From positions 1 to 36,387 of the forward strand of contig NZ_JAHKRK010000059.1 of the NCBI RefSeq assembly GCF_019396355.1: a stretch of 36,387 nucleotides of DNA, in the 5' to 3' direction. The notes beneath the pieces are model-generated. The model was given only the letters and a program-made list of their open reading frames with translations, did no database searches and was not told the DNA's origin. Source of the stretch: Pseudonocardia nigra. Lineage in GTDB: Bacteria > Actinomycetota > Actinomycetes > Mycobacteriales > Pseudonocardiaceae. A program made the translations under genes and the position numbers. Shown here in pieces: positions 23,111 to 31,435 of this stretch (positions are counted from its first letter, which is position 1; each line of letters starts with the position of its first letter).

Positions 23111-26100
23111 GTGCGGATCACTCTGCTCGGCGCCGTCGAGGTGCGGCCGGACGGCGCGGGCGACGGTCCGCTGCCGCTCGGCGGCCTGCGCCTACGCGGC
23201 CTGCTGGCCCGGCTCGCGCTCGACGCGGGCCATCCGGTCGGGCTGCGCGCGCTCGTCGACGACCTGTGGGGCGCCGCGGCGCCGGACGAGCCCGGCAACG
23301 CACTGCAGGCGCTGGTCTCGCGGCTGCGCCGGGCGATCGGTACCGAGCGGGTCGAGACGACCGCCGCGGGCTACCGACTCGCGGTGGACCCGGACGCGGT
23401 CGACGCGCTGCGGTTCACCGGCCTGGTCACGACGAGCGCCGCGGCCGCGCCCGCGGCCGCCCCGGCGCTGCTCACGGAGGCGCTCGGGCTGTGGCGCGGC
23501 CCGGCGCTCGCCGACGTGCGGGCCCTCCCGTTCGCCGAACCAGCCGCGCACCGGCTCGACGAACGCCGGGCCATCGCCGTCGAGGAGCGGGCCCGGCTCG
23601 CACTCCGGCTCGGCGATCCCACCGCCGGCCTCGACGCGCTGCGCGACCAGCTCGCCGCCCACCCGCTGCGCGAGACCACGGCCGCGCTCCTGGCCCGCGG
23701 CCTGCACGCCACCGGCAGGCGGGCCGACGCCCTCGCCGTGCTCGACCGGACCCGGTCCCGGCTCGCCGAGGAGCTCGGCGTCGACCCCGGCGGCGAGCTC
23801 CGGGCAGCACAGCAGGCCGTCCTGCGCGGCGATGCGGCCCCGGCGCGACGGGACCCGCAACCTCCCCCCGCACCCCCGCTGACGAGCTTCGTGGGGCGCA
23901 CCCGGGACGTCGAGCGGATCCGCGGCCTGCTCGACACGACCCGGCTCGTCACGCTGACCGGCCCCGGCGGTGCAGGCAAGACGCGGCTCGCCCGGGAGAC
24001 GACAGCGGACCGCGACCACCGCGTCGCCGAACTCGCCGCCCTCACCGACCCCGAGCAGCTCCCGAGCGCCGTGCTCGCGGCCGTCGGCGGGCCCGAGCTG
24101 CTGCTGCGCGTCCACGACGAGACGGAGCAGGACCCCAGCGCACGGCTCGTCACCGCGCTGGCCGGGCGCCGCCTCGTGCTCGTGCTCGACAACTGCGAGC
24201 ACCTCGTCGACGACGTCGCGCGGCTCGCCGAGACGCTGCTGCACGCCTGCCCGCAGCTGCGCGTGCTGGCCACGAGCCGCGAACCGCTGGGCGTGCCCGG
24301 CGAGGTGCTGCACCCGGTCGGCGCCCTGCCCGAGGCCGACGCCGTGCGGCTGTTCGCCGACCGCGGTGCGGCCGTGCGTCCCGGGTTCGCGCTCACCCCG
24401 GACGTCGCCCCGGCCGTCGCGGAGATCTGCCGCAGGCTGGACGGGCAGCCGCTGCCGATCGAGCTGGCCGCGGCGCGGTTGCGGACGCTGAGCCCCACCG
24501 AGATCGACGAGCGGCTCGACGACCGGTTCCGGCTGCTCACCTCCGGCGCGCGCACCGCGCTGCCACGGCACCAGACGCTCCGGGCCGTCGTCGACTGGAG
24601 CTGGGACCTGCTCGCGGAGCCGGAGCGTGCGGTCGCCCGGCGGCTGGCGGTCTTCGCGGGCGGCGCGACGCTCGCGGCGGCGGAGCCCGTCTGCGGGCTC
24701 GACGGAGGCGAGGACGTGCTCGACCTGCTGGCGGCGCTCGTCGACAAGTCGCTGGTCGTCGCGGTCCCGCAGCCGGACGGGGCGCCGACGCGGTACCGGA
24801 TGCTGGAGACGATCCGCGCGTACGCGGGCGAGCGGCTCGACGAGGCGGGCGAGCGCGCCGCGGCGGAGGCGGCGCACGCCGCCGTGGTGCTGGAGTTGGT
24901 CGAGGCGGCCGAGCCCCGGCTCCGCGGTGCCGACCAGCTGCACTGGCTGGGCAGGCTGCGGGCGGAGTCCGACGAGATCGCCGTGGCGCTGCACCGCGCG
25001 GTCCGTGCGGGCGACGGGGGAACGGCGCACCGCCTGGTGGCGGGGATGGCCTGGTCGTGGGTGATCCGCGGGCAGCTGGGCGAGGCGACCCGCTGGATCG
25101 AGGCCGTCCACGTCCTCGACGGCTCGGCGGTGCCCGCGCACCAGGCCGTCACCACGGCCTACCTCTCACTGGTGCACGTCGGACGCGGCGATGTCGCGGG
25201 CGCCCAGCGCCACGCCGACGCCGCGGTCGCGATGGCCGCCGACCTGCCCCGGCCGCCGAACCCCGTGCTGGAGCTGCTGGCGCCGGCGTACCGGATGTTC
25301 AACGCATCCGACGACGGCCCGCTCCGCCGCCTCGCCGCGGAGTCCTCCGACCCGTGGGTCCGGGCGATCGCCCTGCAGCTGGTGGCCCAGCTCGCGGAGA
25401 ACGACGGCCGCATCGACGAGCAGCGGGAACACGTCCGGGCGGCCCACGCGCTGTTCACCAGCACCGGTGACCGCTTCGGGCTGGGCATGGTCGTGCACGC
25501 CCTCGGCGAGCTCGAGGACATCGCGGGCAGGCACGACGCCGCCGCCCGTGCGTACGACGAGGCCATCACCCTGGCCACGGAGCTGGCGAACGACGACGAC
25601 CTACCGCGGTTCTTGACCAGGCGGGCGATGCTCGCCGCCCGGCACGGCGATCTCGCGGTGGCGCGGGCCCTGCTGGACCGCGCCACCGAGGTCGGCCGCG
25701 GGCCGTTCACGAGCGGCATGTTCACCGGGATCGCGCTGGCCCACGTCGAACGGCTGGCGGGCGACCTCGACGCCGCGCGCGCCCACCTCGCCGTCGCGGC
25801 GGAGGACGCCTCGGCGGACGGGATCGCCCTGGCCCAGCGCGCGGCGGTGCACGCCGCCGCACTGGCCGCCGTCGAGCTCGCGGCAGGCGACCGGGGCGCG
25901 GCCGGGGCTGCGCTCACCGCCGCGGTCGACCACGCCATGGAGGCGCAGGACGGGCCGGTGGCGGCCGCCGTGGCCGACTTGGCGGCGCGGTTCGCACTGG
26001 AAGCGAACGACCCCGCGTGCGCGGCGGAGCTGCTCGGGGTCGCGGCCGCCCAGCGCGGGGCCGTCGACCGCGGCGACCCCGAGGTGCTCGCCGCCCACGC

Positions 26101-26215
26101 CGCCGCCCGGGACGCCATCGGCCCGGACGCCTACGAGCGATCGGTGCGGCGGGGCCGCGAGCTGCCGCGAGGCGACGGGCTCGCCCTGCTGCGCGACTAC
26201 GTCCGCCGCCGGTAG
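23111..26215 (+). CDS. SARP/AfsR-like regulator (winged helix, BTAD, NB-ARC, TPR)
   Basis: 1034 residues. The GTG at 23111 is preceded by CAGACT and six bases, suggesting a leaderless transcript. Residues 1–95 form an OmpR-type winged helix (ITLLGAVEVRPDG, LRALVDDLWG, LQALVSRLRRAIG) and 100–245 the BTAD domain. Then comes an STAND ATPase with Walker A GPGGAGKT (284–291), LVLDNCEHL and TSREPL, followed by a TPR-like helical half to the C-terminus. Such proteins activate secondary-metabolite or transport genes in response to nucleotide state. The target may be the DrrAB-like exporter converging on it, whose stop lies 19 bases inside this gene's end. Confidence 0.92.
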   Translation: MRITLLGAVEVRPDGAGDGPLPLGGLRLRGLLARLALDAGHPVGLRALVDDLWGAAAPDEPGNALQALVSRLRRAIGTERVETTAAGYRLAVDPDAVDALRFTGLVTTSAAAAPAAAPALLTEALGLWRGPALADVRALPFAEPAAHRLDERRAIAVEERARLALRLGDPTAGLDALRDQLAAHPLRETTAALLARGLHATGRRADALAVLDRTRSRLAEELGVDPGGELRAAQQAVLRGDAAPARRDPQPPPAPPLTSFVGRTRDVERIRGLLDTTRLVTLTGPGGAGKTRLARETTADRDHRVAELAALTDPEQLPSAVLAAVGGPELLLRVHDETEQDPSARLVTALAGRRLVLVLDNCEHLVDDVARLAETLLHACPQLRVLATSREPLGVPGEVLHPVGALPEADAVRLFADRGAAVRPGFALTPDVAPAVAEICRRLDGQPLPIELAAARLRTLSPTEIDERLDDRFRLLTSGARTALPRHQTLRAVVDWSWDLLAEPERAVARRLAVFAGGATLAAAEPVCGLDGGEDVLDLLAALVDKSLVVAVPQPDGAPTRYRMLETIRAYAGERLDEAGERAAAEAAHAAVVLELVEAAEPRLRGADQLHWLGRLRAESDEIAVALHRAVRAGDGGTAHRLVAGMAWSWVIRGQLGEATRWIEAVHVLDGSAVPAHQAVTTAYLSLVHVGRGDVAGAQRHADAAVAMAADLPRPPNPVLELLAPAYRMFNASDDGPLRRLAAESSDPWVRAIALQLVAQLAENDGRIDEQREHVRAAHALFTSTGDRFGLGMVVHALGELEDIAGRHDAAARAYDEAITLATELANDDDLPRFLTRRAMLAARHGDLAVARALLDRATEVGRGPFTSGMFTGIALAHVERLAGDLDAARAHLAVAAEDASADGIALAQRAAVHAAALAAVELAAGDRGAAGAALTAAVDHAMEAQDGPVAAAVADLAARFALEANDPACAAELLGVAAAQRGAVDRGDPEVLAAHAAARDAIGPDAYERSVRRGRELPRGDGLALLRDYVRRR

Positions 26216-27030
26216 AGCGCCACGGCGAGCGGGGCGAACACCGCCACGACCACGGCCGCCGCGAGCAGCCCGGTCGTGACCGGGCCGGCGACTGGCCCGC
26301 CGGTGAGCAGCCCGCGGACCGCGCCGGCCACCGCGGACACCGGGTTGAGCTCCACGAACCCCCGCAGCCAGGACGGCATCGTCTCGGCGGGCACGAAGAC
26401 GTTGCTCCCGAACGTCAGCGGCAGCATGATCAGCGCACTCAGGCCCTGCACGGACCGCGGCTGCCGCACCACCATCGCGAGCGCGGTGAACACCCAGCAG
26501 AGCGCGAAGGCGAACGCCATCACCAGGCCCAGCGCGGCCACGACGGCGAGCGGCCCGGTGCCGACGCGGAAGCCGAGCACGACCCCCAGGACGAGCATGA
26601 TCACCCCGGAGGTCAGGTACCGCGCAAGGTCGGCGACGATCGCCCCCAGCAGCGGGGCCGAGCGCGGGATCGGCAGGCTGCGGAACCGGTCGAAGATCCC
26701 CGTGTGCAGGTCGTCGGCCAGCCCAACGCCGGTGCCCGCCGAGGCGAACACGACGGTCTGCACGAGCACCCCGGGCAGCGCGAACTGCAGATAGGCGGTC
26801 GGATCGCCGGCGATCGCGCCACCGAAGACGTAGACGAACAGCAGCAGGAAGACGACCGGCTGCAGGGTGACGTCGAGCAGCGCCTCCGGGGAGTGGATCG
26901 TCTTGACGATGCCCCGCCACGCCAGCGTGCGGCCGTGCCGCAGCACGGCCGGGCCGCTGCCACGGGTGCGCTCGGCGGGCGGCCCTGGGGGCGGGACGGC
27001 GGTCGGGCGGGCGGCAGTGGCGGTGCTCAC
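26197..27030 (-). CDS. ABC-2 type exporter permease, DrrB-like
   Basis: 277 residues from the GTG at 27030, which overlaps the ATPase stop by four bases. About six membrane segments; conserved ABC2 motifs include DLHTGIFDRFRSLPIPRSAPLLG and FGSNVFVPAETMPSWLRGFVELNPVS. The class exports daunorubicin-like drugs, lipids or glycans with its partner ATPase. Its 3' end overlaps the giant regulator gene on the other strand by 19 bases. Confidence 0.93.
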   Translation of the reverse strand: MSTATAARPTAVPPPGPPAERTRGSGPAVLRHGRTLAWRGIVKTIHSPEALLDVTLQPVVFLLLFVYVFGGAIAGDPTAYLQFALPGVLVQTVVFASAGTGVGLADDLHTGIFDRFRSLPIPRSAPLLGAIVADLARYLTSGVIMLVLGVVLGFRVGTGPLAVVAALGLVMAFAFALCWVFTALAMVVRQPRSVQGLSALIMLPLTFGSNVFVPAETMPSWLRGFVELNPVSAVAGAVRGLLTGGPVAGPVTTGLLAAAVVVAVFAPLAVALYRRRT

Positions 27031-28007
27031 GCGGCCTCCTCGGAGGGGCTCTCGGCGGCGTCCTCGGCGTCGGCGGCCGAGCGCCCGGTCAGGGTCAGGA
27101 AGACGTCGTCGAGGCTGGGCAGTCGCAGGCCGAGCTCGGCGACGGGGATGCCGGCCTCGTCGAGGCGCGCGCCGACGCGGTGCAACAGGCCGGGATGCTG
27201 CGCGGGCGCGATCACCTCGCCGCCCGGGTCGATCGCGGGCTCCGCCCCGGCGGTCAGCGCGGCGACCAGGGTCGCGACCCGCGGCAGATCGGCGCGGTGC
27301 AGCGGCCGCACGTGCAGTCGCTGCCCGCCGACATCGGCCTTGAGCGACGCGGGCGTGCCCCCGGCGATCACGCGGCCGCGGTCGAGCACGACGAGGTCGT
27401 CGGCGAGCTGGTCGGCCTCCTCCAGGTACTGGGTGGTGAGGAGCACGGTCACGCCGTCGGCGGCGAGCCGGCGCACGGCGTCCCACACCTCGTTGCGGTG
27501 CCGCGGGTCGAGACCGGTGGTGGGCTCGTCGAGGAACAGCACGTCGGGGCGCCCGATGAGGCTCACGGCGAGGTCCAGCCTGCGCCGCATCCCGCCCGAG
27601 TAGGTGCGCACCCGCCGCCCGGCCGCCTCCACGAGCCCGAACTGCTCCACGAGCTCGGCGGCGCGGACGCGGGCGGCCCGGCGGGGCATGTCCAGCAGCC
27701 GTCCGACCAGCACGAGGTTGTCGGTGCCCGAGAGCGCCTCGTCCACGGCGGCGTACTGCTCGGTGAGGCCGATCCGGCGGCGTACCGCCGCCGGGTCCGC
27801 CACGACGTCGTGCCCCAGCACGCGCGCCCGCCCGGCGTCGGGACGCAGCAGCGTGGCGAGCACCCGCACGGTGGTGGTCTTGCCGGAGCCGTTGGGCCCC
27901 AGCAGCCCGAGGACTGCCCCCGGCCGGGCGGCGAGGTCGACGCCGGCCAGCGCCCGCGTCGTCCCGAAGTTCTTGACCAGGCCCTCGACCTGGATGACGG
28001 ATTCCAT
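27027..28007 (-). CDS. ABC exporter ATPase, DrrA-like
   Basis: 326 residues from an ATG. Walker A GPNGSGKTTT (37–46), signature YSGGMRRRLDLA, Walker B VLFLDEPTTGLDP and the DrrA-type C-terminal extension (LGLRLPSLDDVFLTLTG) are all present. It powers the permease downstream. Proteins of this type serve self-resistance or cell-envelope export; cargo is unknown here. Confidence 0.95.
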   Translation of the reverse strand: MESVIQVEGLVKNFGTTRALAGVDLAARPGAVLGLLGPNGSGKTTTVRVLATLLRPDAGRARVLGHDVVADPAAVRRRIGLTEQYAAVDEALSGTDNLVLVGRLLDMPRRAARVRAAELVEQFGLVEAAGRRVRTYSGGMRRRLDLAVSLIGRPDVLFLDEPTTGLDPRHRNEVWDAVRRLAADGVTVLLTTQYLEEADQLADDLVVLDRGRVIAGGTPASLKADVGGQRLHVRPLHRADLPRVATLVAALTAGAEPAIDPGGEVIAPAQHPGLLHRVGARLDEAGIPVAELGLRLPSLDDVFLTLTGRSAADAEDAAESPSEEAA

Positions 28008-28027
28008 GCCCCCGACGCTGCCGGGCG

Positions 28028-28051
28028 GCGCTGACAGTCGGCGGTCAGCGC
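28028..28051. promoter_or_regulatory. Inverted repeat upstream of the DrrAB-like genes
   Basis: GCGCTGAC (28028–28035) and GTCAGCGC (28044–28051) form a perfect 8-bp repeat with an eight-base spacer, 20 bases upstream of the ATPase start. Two more GCTGAC copies follow to about 28067. It covers the EamA stop. It could be an operator for the exporter or a terminator for EamA. Confidence 0.5.
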
Positions 28052-29050
28052 GCTGACGTCGTGCTGACCGCGGGGACGCCGAGCTCGGGGGGCGGGCCGG
28101 CCGTGCGCCGCCCGTCGCCGAGCTTCACCAGCACGACGCCGGTGAGGATCAGTGCGCCCCCGACGAGCTGGACCGCGCGCGGAGCCTCGTCGAGCAGCAG
28201 CCATGCGAAGGCCAGCGCCGCGAGCACCTCGAGCAGCGCCACGAAGGACGCGAGCCGGGGAGCCGAGCCGCCGGGTGGCGGCGATCCCGGTGACGTAGGC
28301 GAGGGCCGCGGTGACGAGGCCGAGTGCCAGTACCGGGCCCCACCACGGCAGGTCGAACCCGGCGAACGCGACGCGGTCGGTCGACACGGCGAGCGGTGTG
28401 AGACCCAGCAGACCGACGAGGAGCAGGGCGACCCCGCCGAGCAGCAGTCCGCCCGCCGCGAGCACGGTGGCCGGCAACCCGTTGTCCTCCTGCGAGGACA
28501 GCACGAAGTAGGACGCCGCTCCCACCATCGCGGCCAGCGCCCAGGCGATGCCGACCGCGCTCACCTGGGTCCCGGCAACCAGGTCGAGGACGAGCACCAG
28601 CCCCGTCGCCCCGATCAGCGCTCCGAGAACGATCAACCCGCCGGGGCGCTGACCGTGGCGGAGCCACAGCCACCCGACCACGGCGACCGGTGCGGTGTAC
28701 TCGATCAGCAGCGCAACCCCGACCTGCATGTGCGCCACGGCGTTGAAGTAGGCGAACTGGCAGCCCGCCACGGCGAGCAGCCCGTAGGTCGTGATCAACG
28801 GGAGGTTGCGGCGCACGAGCCGCCAGCGGCCGCGGAGCTGGACGACCGCGATCGGCGCGAGGACGACGGCGGCCAGCAGGATGCGCACGGCGACGGCCGC
28901 TGCGGCCGACCAGCCGGTGTCCATGAGCCCGCGGGCCAGCGAGCCCGACAGACCGAACGACGACGCGGACAGCACGGCGAAGCCCAGCCCGGACGGAGGC
29001 GACCGCCGGCGCGGAGGCCCATGTAAGCTGTCAACATGACTTTCGCGCAT
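28045..29050 (-). pseudogene. EamA/RhaT-type permease, frameshifted
   Basis: From an ATG at 29050 the frame encodes the first two EamA modules (GFAVLSASSFGLSGSLARG, FAYFNAVAHMQVGVALLIEYTAPV, IAWALAAMVGAASYFVLSSQ) up to AYVTGIAATRRLGS. At the run GGGG (28257–28260) the frame shifts. The last part (MALLEVLAALAFAWLLLDEAP, VGGALILTGVVLVKLGDG) is in another frame. Removing one G would restore a protein of about 334 residues. These drug/metabolite transporters export small molecules. The start overlaps the divergent CGNR gene; no other start is available in this frame. Pseudogene or sequencing indel. Confidence 0.82.
29021..29037. promoter_or_regulatory. Leaderless promoter and possible operator of the CGNR gene
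   Basis: TAAGCT (29024–29029) with six bases before the ATG at 29036 fits a leaderless promoter. It sits inside an imperfect palindrome, ATGT A AGCTGTC A ACAT, that also covers the start region of the divergent EamA gene. The CGNR protein could bind here. Confidence 0.55.
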
Positions 29051-29566
29051 GACACCAACGCGGCGCTGCTGGCGGCCGTCGCGCTCGTGAACTCCGCGGA
29101 GGAGCCGGACACGATGACGATGCTCGCGCAGCTCGAGGCCTTCTACGTCGAGCACGGGTACGCCGGGTCCCGAGCGCACGACTCGGCGGAGCTCGAGTCG
29201 GTCCGCGCGCTCCGCCGCCCCCTGCGCGAGCTCCTCACCAGTGACCGCGACCGCGCTGCGGAGATCGTCAACCGGATGCTCGCCGACCACGACGCGAGCC
29301 CTCGGCTGGTGCGCCACGACGGCTGGGACTACCACCTGCACACCATCGACTCCGCCGCACCCCTCGCCGACCGCATCGCGGTCGAGACCGCCGTGGCGAT
29401 GGCCGACGTGATCCGCGCCGACGAGATGAGCCGCCTGTCCGTGTGCGCCCACGAGTCCTGCGCCGGCATCGTCGTCGATCTGTCGCGCAACCGCTCCCGC
29501 CGCTTCTGCAGCACCACGTGCGGCAACCGGGTCGCCGTCGCCGCCTACCGGGCCCGGAAGGCCTGA
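29036..29566 (+). CDS. CGNR zinc-finger (ABATE domain) regulator
   Basis: 176 residues. The N-terminal ABATE part (LLAAVALVNS, LEAFYVEHGY, LRELLTSD) is followed by the C-terminal zinc finger with C137, C142, C158 and C162 and the name-giving CGNR (162–165), then VAAYRARK. These are predicted stress-responsive DNA-binding regulators, often next to a transporter gene. Here it is divergent from an EamA permease, so it probably controls it. Confidence 0.93.
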   Translation: MTFAHDTNAALLAAVALVNSAEEPDTMTMLAQLEAFYVEHGYAGSRAHDSAELESVRALRRPLRELLTSDRDRAAEIVNRMLADHDASPRLVRHDGWDYHLHTIDSAAPLADRIAVETAVAMADVIRADEMSRLSVCAHESCAGIVVDLSRNRSRRFCSTTCGNRVAVAAYRARKA

Positions 29567-29664
29567 CCGCGGCCACCGCCCCCGGCCGCGCTCCATCGAA
29601 CGGTTGATCCGCCGCCGATGGCACGAGCGATGGAAACGAGCTTCGCGCCCGCGAGGCTCGAGGC

Positions 29665-30001
29665 ATGGACCCGGATGTCGTCGCGATCGACGATCTGCGC
29701 AAGACCTACGGCGGCACGGTCGCCGTGGCCGGCCTCTCGCTGCGGGTGCGCCGTGGCGAGGTGTTCGGCGTGCTCGACCCGAACGGGGCCGGCAAGACCA
29801 CCACCGTCGAGTGCGTCGCCGGGCTGCGCCGCCCCGACTCCGGCACGGTCCGCGTGCTGGGGTTCGATCCGGCCACCGATCCCGACGAGGTGCGCCACCG
29901 CGTCGGCATCCAGCTGCAGCAGGCCGCGCTGCCGAACCGGATGACGGTGAAGGAGGCGATGGCGGTCTTCACCTCGGCCTACCGCCGCCACACCGACCCG
30001 G
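29665..30001 (+). pseudogene. ABC-2 exporter ATPase, N-terminal fragment
   Basis: About 112 residues: IDDLRKTYGG, Walker A with DPNGAGKTTT, LRRPDSGTVRVLGFDP and the Q-loop GIQLQQAALPNRMTVKEAM, ending FTSAYRRHTDPA. The signature motif, Walker B and C-terminal part are missing. The frame then runs into the out-of-frame LuxR fragment. Note that the Walker A loop reads LDPNGAGK where LLGPNGAGK is usual. Confidence 0.85.
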
Positions 30002-30148
30002 CTCACCAACCGCGCGATCGCCCGCTCGCTGTCGATCTCCGAGGCGACGGTGAAGACACGCCTCGTGCACGTGTTCGGCAAGCTCGGCGTAGACGACCGG
30101 ACCGCTGCGGTGACGGCGGCCCTGGAACGCGGCCTGCTGAGACTCTGA
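30002..30148 (+). pseudogene. LuxR-type response regulator, C-terminal HTH fragment
   Basis: 48 residues in another frame than the ATPase fragment: LTNRAIARSLSISEATVKTR, then LVHVFGKLGVDDRTAAVTAALERGLLRL and a stop. This is the DNA-binding end of a NarL/LuxR response regulator. The receiver domain is missing. Order ATPase–permease–histidine kinase–LuxR regulator is a common actinobacterial operon, so one deletion of its interior explains both fragments. Confidence 0.85.
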
Positions 30149-30215
30149 ACCAATTGCGGGAACGGGCCGTTCGGCCAGTGCGTTCATACGAAGCTACCGT
30201 TCGCGCGATCCGGGC

Positions 30216-30255
30216 GACCGGCCCGTCGCCTCCGTCGAGCGACGGCGGGCCGGTC
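30216..30255. terminator. Hairpin between the LuxR fragment and tetR
   Basis: GACCGGCCCG (30216–30225) and CGGGCCGGTC (30246–30255) form a perfect 10-bp stem around a 20-base loop that itself has TCG/CGA pairs. It lies between converging ends and should stop transcription from both. Confidence 0.7.
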
Positions 30256-30310
30256 ATTCCCCGGTGCGGGCTCCCCTCGGGTCCCCCGACCCGACCGCAC
30301 GACGACAACG

Positions 30311-30913
30311 CTAGCGACCGGACGCCCGCTGCGTATCGGTCGAAAGTCGGATCCTCGCCTCCGATGGTCGGCGCAGCCCGTCGCGCAGCACGGCCAGGAC
30401 GCGCCCGTGCAGGCCGGGGTCGTCGCTCTCGCGCACGACATGCAGCAGGCCCTTGAACAGCGCCACGAGGTCGGCCACGCCGATGTCCGGCCGCACCGCG
30501 CCGGCCTGCTGGGCCCGGTCGAGCAGTGCACCGAGCGCCTCGTGCAGGTCCGCGACGGTCTCGGCCATCCCGGTGGCACCGGTGCCGGCGAGCGCGTCGG
30601 GCAGGTCGCGCTTGACCACCGCCTCCTCGGCGAGGCGGGTCAGGAAGCCGTCGAAGGCCGCACCGACGTCGGCGGCGGCCGCGCGCTCCCGGACGTCGGC
30701 CACGAGGTCCTGCACGCGGGTGAGCGCGACGGCCTCGAACAGGGCCTCCTTGGTCGGGAAATGCCGGTAGACGGTCCCCGGCCCCACCCCGGCCCTGGCG
30801 GCGATCTCGTCGAGCGGCACGCCGTAGCCGGACTCCCCGAACGCCGCGCGGGCGGCGGCGAGCACGCGGTCGCGGTTGCGGCGGGCGTCGGCGCGCAGGG
30901 GCCGGTCAGGCAT
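30311..30913 (-). CDS. TetR family regulator
   Basis: 200 residues from the ATG at 30913; a TTG three codons earlier is less likely. The N-terminal HTH is clear (RVLAAARAAFGESGYGVPLDEIAARAGVGPGTVYRHFPTKEALFEAV). The C-terminal part resembles the SbtR-like ligand-binding domain (VADLVALFKGLLHVVRE). Divergent from the SnoaL-like gene, with an operator-like repeat between them, so it probably represses both. Confidence 0.92.
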   Translation of the reverse strand: MPDRPLRADARRNRDRVLAAARAAFGESGYGVPLDEIAARAGVGPGTVYRHFPTKEALFEAVALTRVQDLVADVRERAAAADVGAAFDGFLTRLAEEAVVKRDLPDALAGTGATGMAETVADLHEALGALLDRAQQAGAVRPDIGVADLVALFKGLLHVVRESDDPGLHGRVLAVLRDGLRRPSEARIRLSTDTQRASGR

Positions 30914-30936
30914 GGTTGCCAACCGGGGCGAGCGTT

Positions 30937-30953
30937 CCGTATCGTCGAAACGG
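30937..30953. promoter_or_regulatory. Putative TetR operator
   Basis: CCGTATCG and CGAAACGG flank a single central T: a 17-bp inverted repeat with one mismatch pair. It lies 24 bases upstream of the tetR start and 30 upstream of the SnoaL-like gene, where a repressor could block both promoters. CGTTCCG also occurs as a direct repeat at 30933 and near 30960. Confidence 0.6.
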
Positions 30954-30982
30954 GGTCACCGTTCCGATTCTAGGAGGGCACC

Positions 30983-31423
30983 ATGAGCCGCACTCCCCGT
31001 GAGGTCGTCGAGCAGGTCCGTCGCATGGTCGCCGGGGAGGGGGTCGTGTTCGCCGACCTCTTCGCCGCCGACGGCGTTCTCCGGTATCCGTTCGCCCCGC
31101 CCGGGATGCCGCGCGAGCTGAACGGCCGTGACGCCATCCGCGCCTTCCACGAGGCGGCGGCCACGACCAGCCGCGGGATGCTGGAGATGGCCGGGGTCGA
31201 CGCCGTCGTCCGGGAGACCGACGATCCGGAGGTCGTCGTCGCGGAGATCGAGCACCACGGGCACTCCCACGGCATCGACGGGCCCTACCGCTTCCGCGCG
31301 CTCGGCGTGATCCGCGTGCGCGACGGCGAGATCGTCAGCTACGACGACTACATGGACCCGATCGCCATGGCGCGCCTACTGGGCCGCACCCGGGATCTGG
31401 CGGCCGCCCTCACCGTCGCGTGA
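30983..31423 (+). CDS. SnoaL/NTF2-like protein
   Basis: 146 residues, ATG with AGGAGGG upstream. The cone-shaped NTF2-like fold is suggested by ADLFAADGVLRYPFAPPGMPRELNGRDAIRAFHE, VVVAEIEHHGHSHG and FRALGVIRVRDGEIVSYDDYMDP. The family includes ketosteroid isomerase-like and polyketide cyclase-like proteins and many of unknown substrate. Probably the target of the divergent TetR protein. Confidence 0.88.
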   Translation: MSRTPREVVEQVRRMVAGEGVVFADLFAADGVLRYPFAPPGMPRELNGRDAIRAFHEAAATTSRGMLEMAGVDAVVRETDDPEVVVAEIEHHGHSHGIDGPYRFRALGVIRVRDGEIVSYDDYMDPIAMARLLGRTRDLAAALTVA

Positions 31424-31435
31424 GTCGCGCGGTGC

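Noticed and set aside
27563..29596. A 677-codon minus-strand frame
   Set aside because: Only its middle part is the EamA permease; both ends lie opposite or out of frame with other genes.
29665..30456. 263-residue ABC protein
   Set aside because: After residue 112 the frame is arginine-rich nonsense antisense to tetR, while the LuxR fragment lies in another frame.
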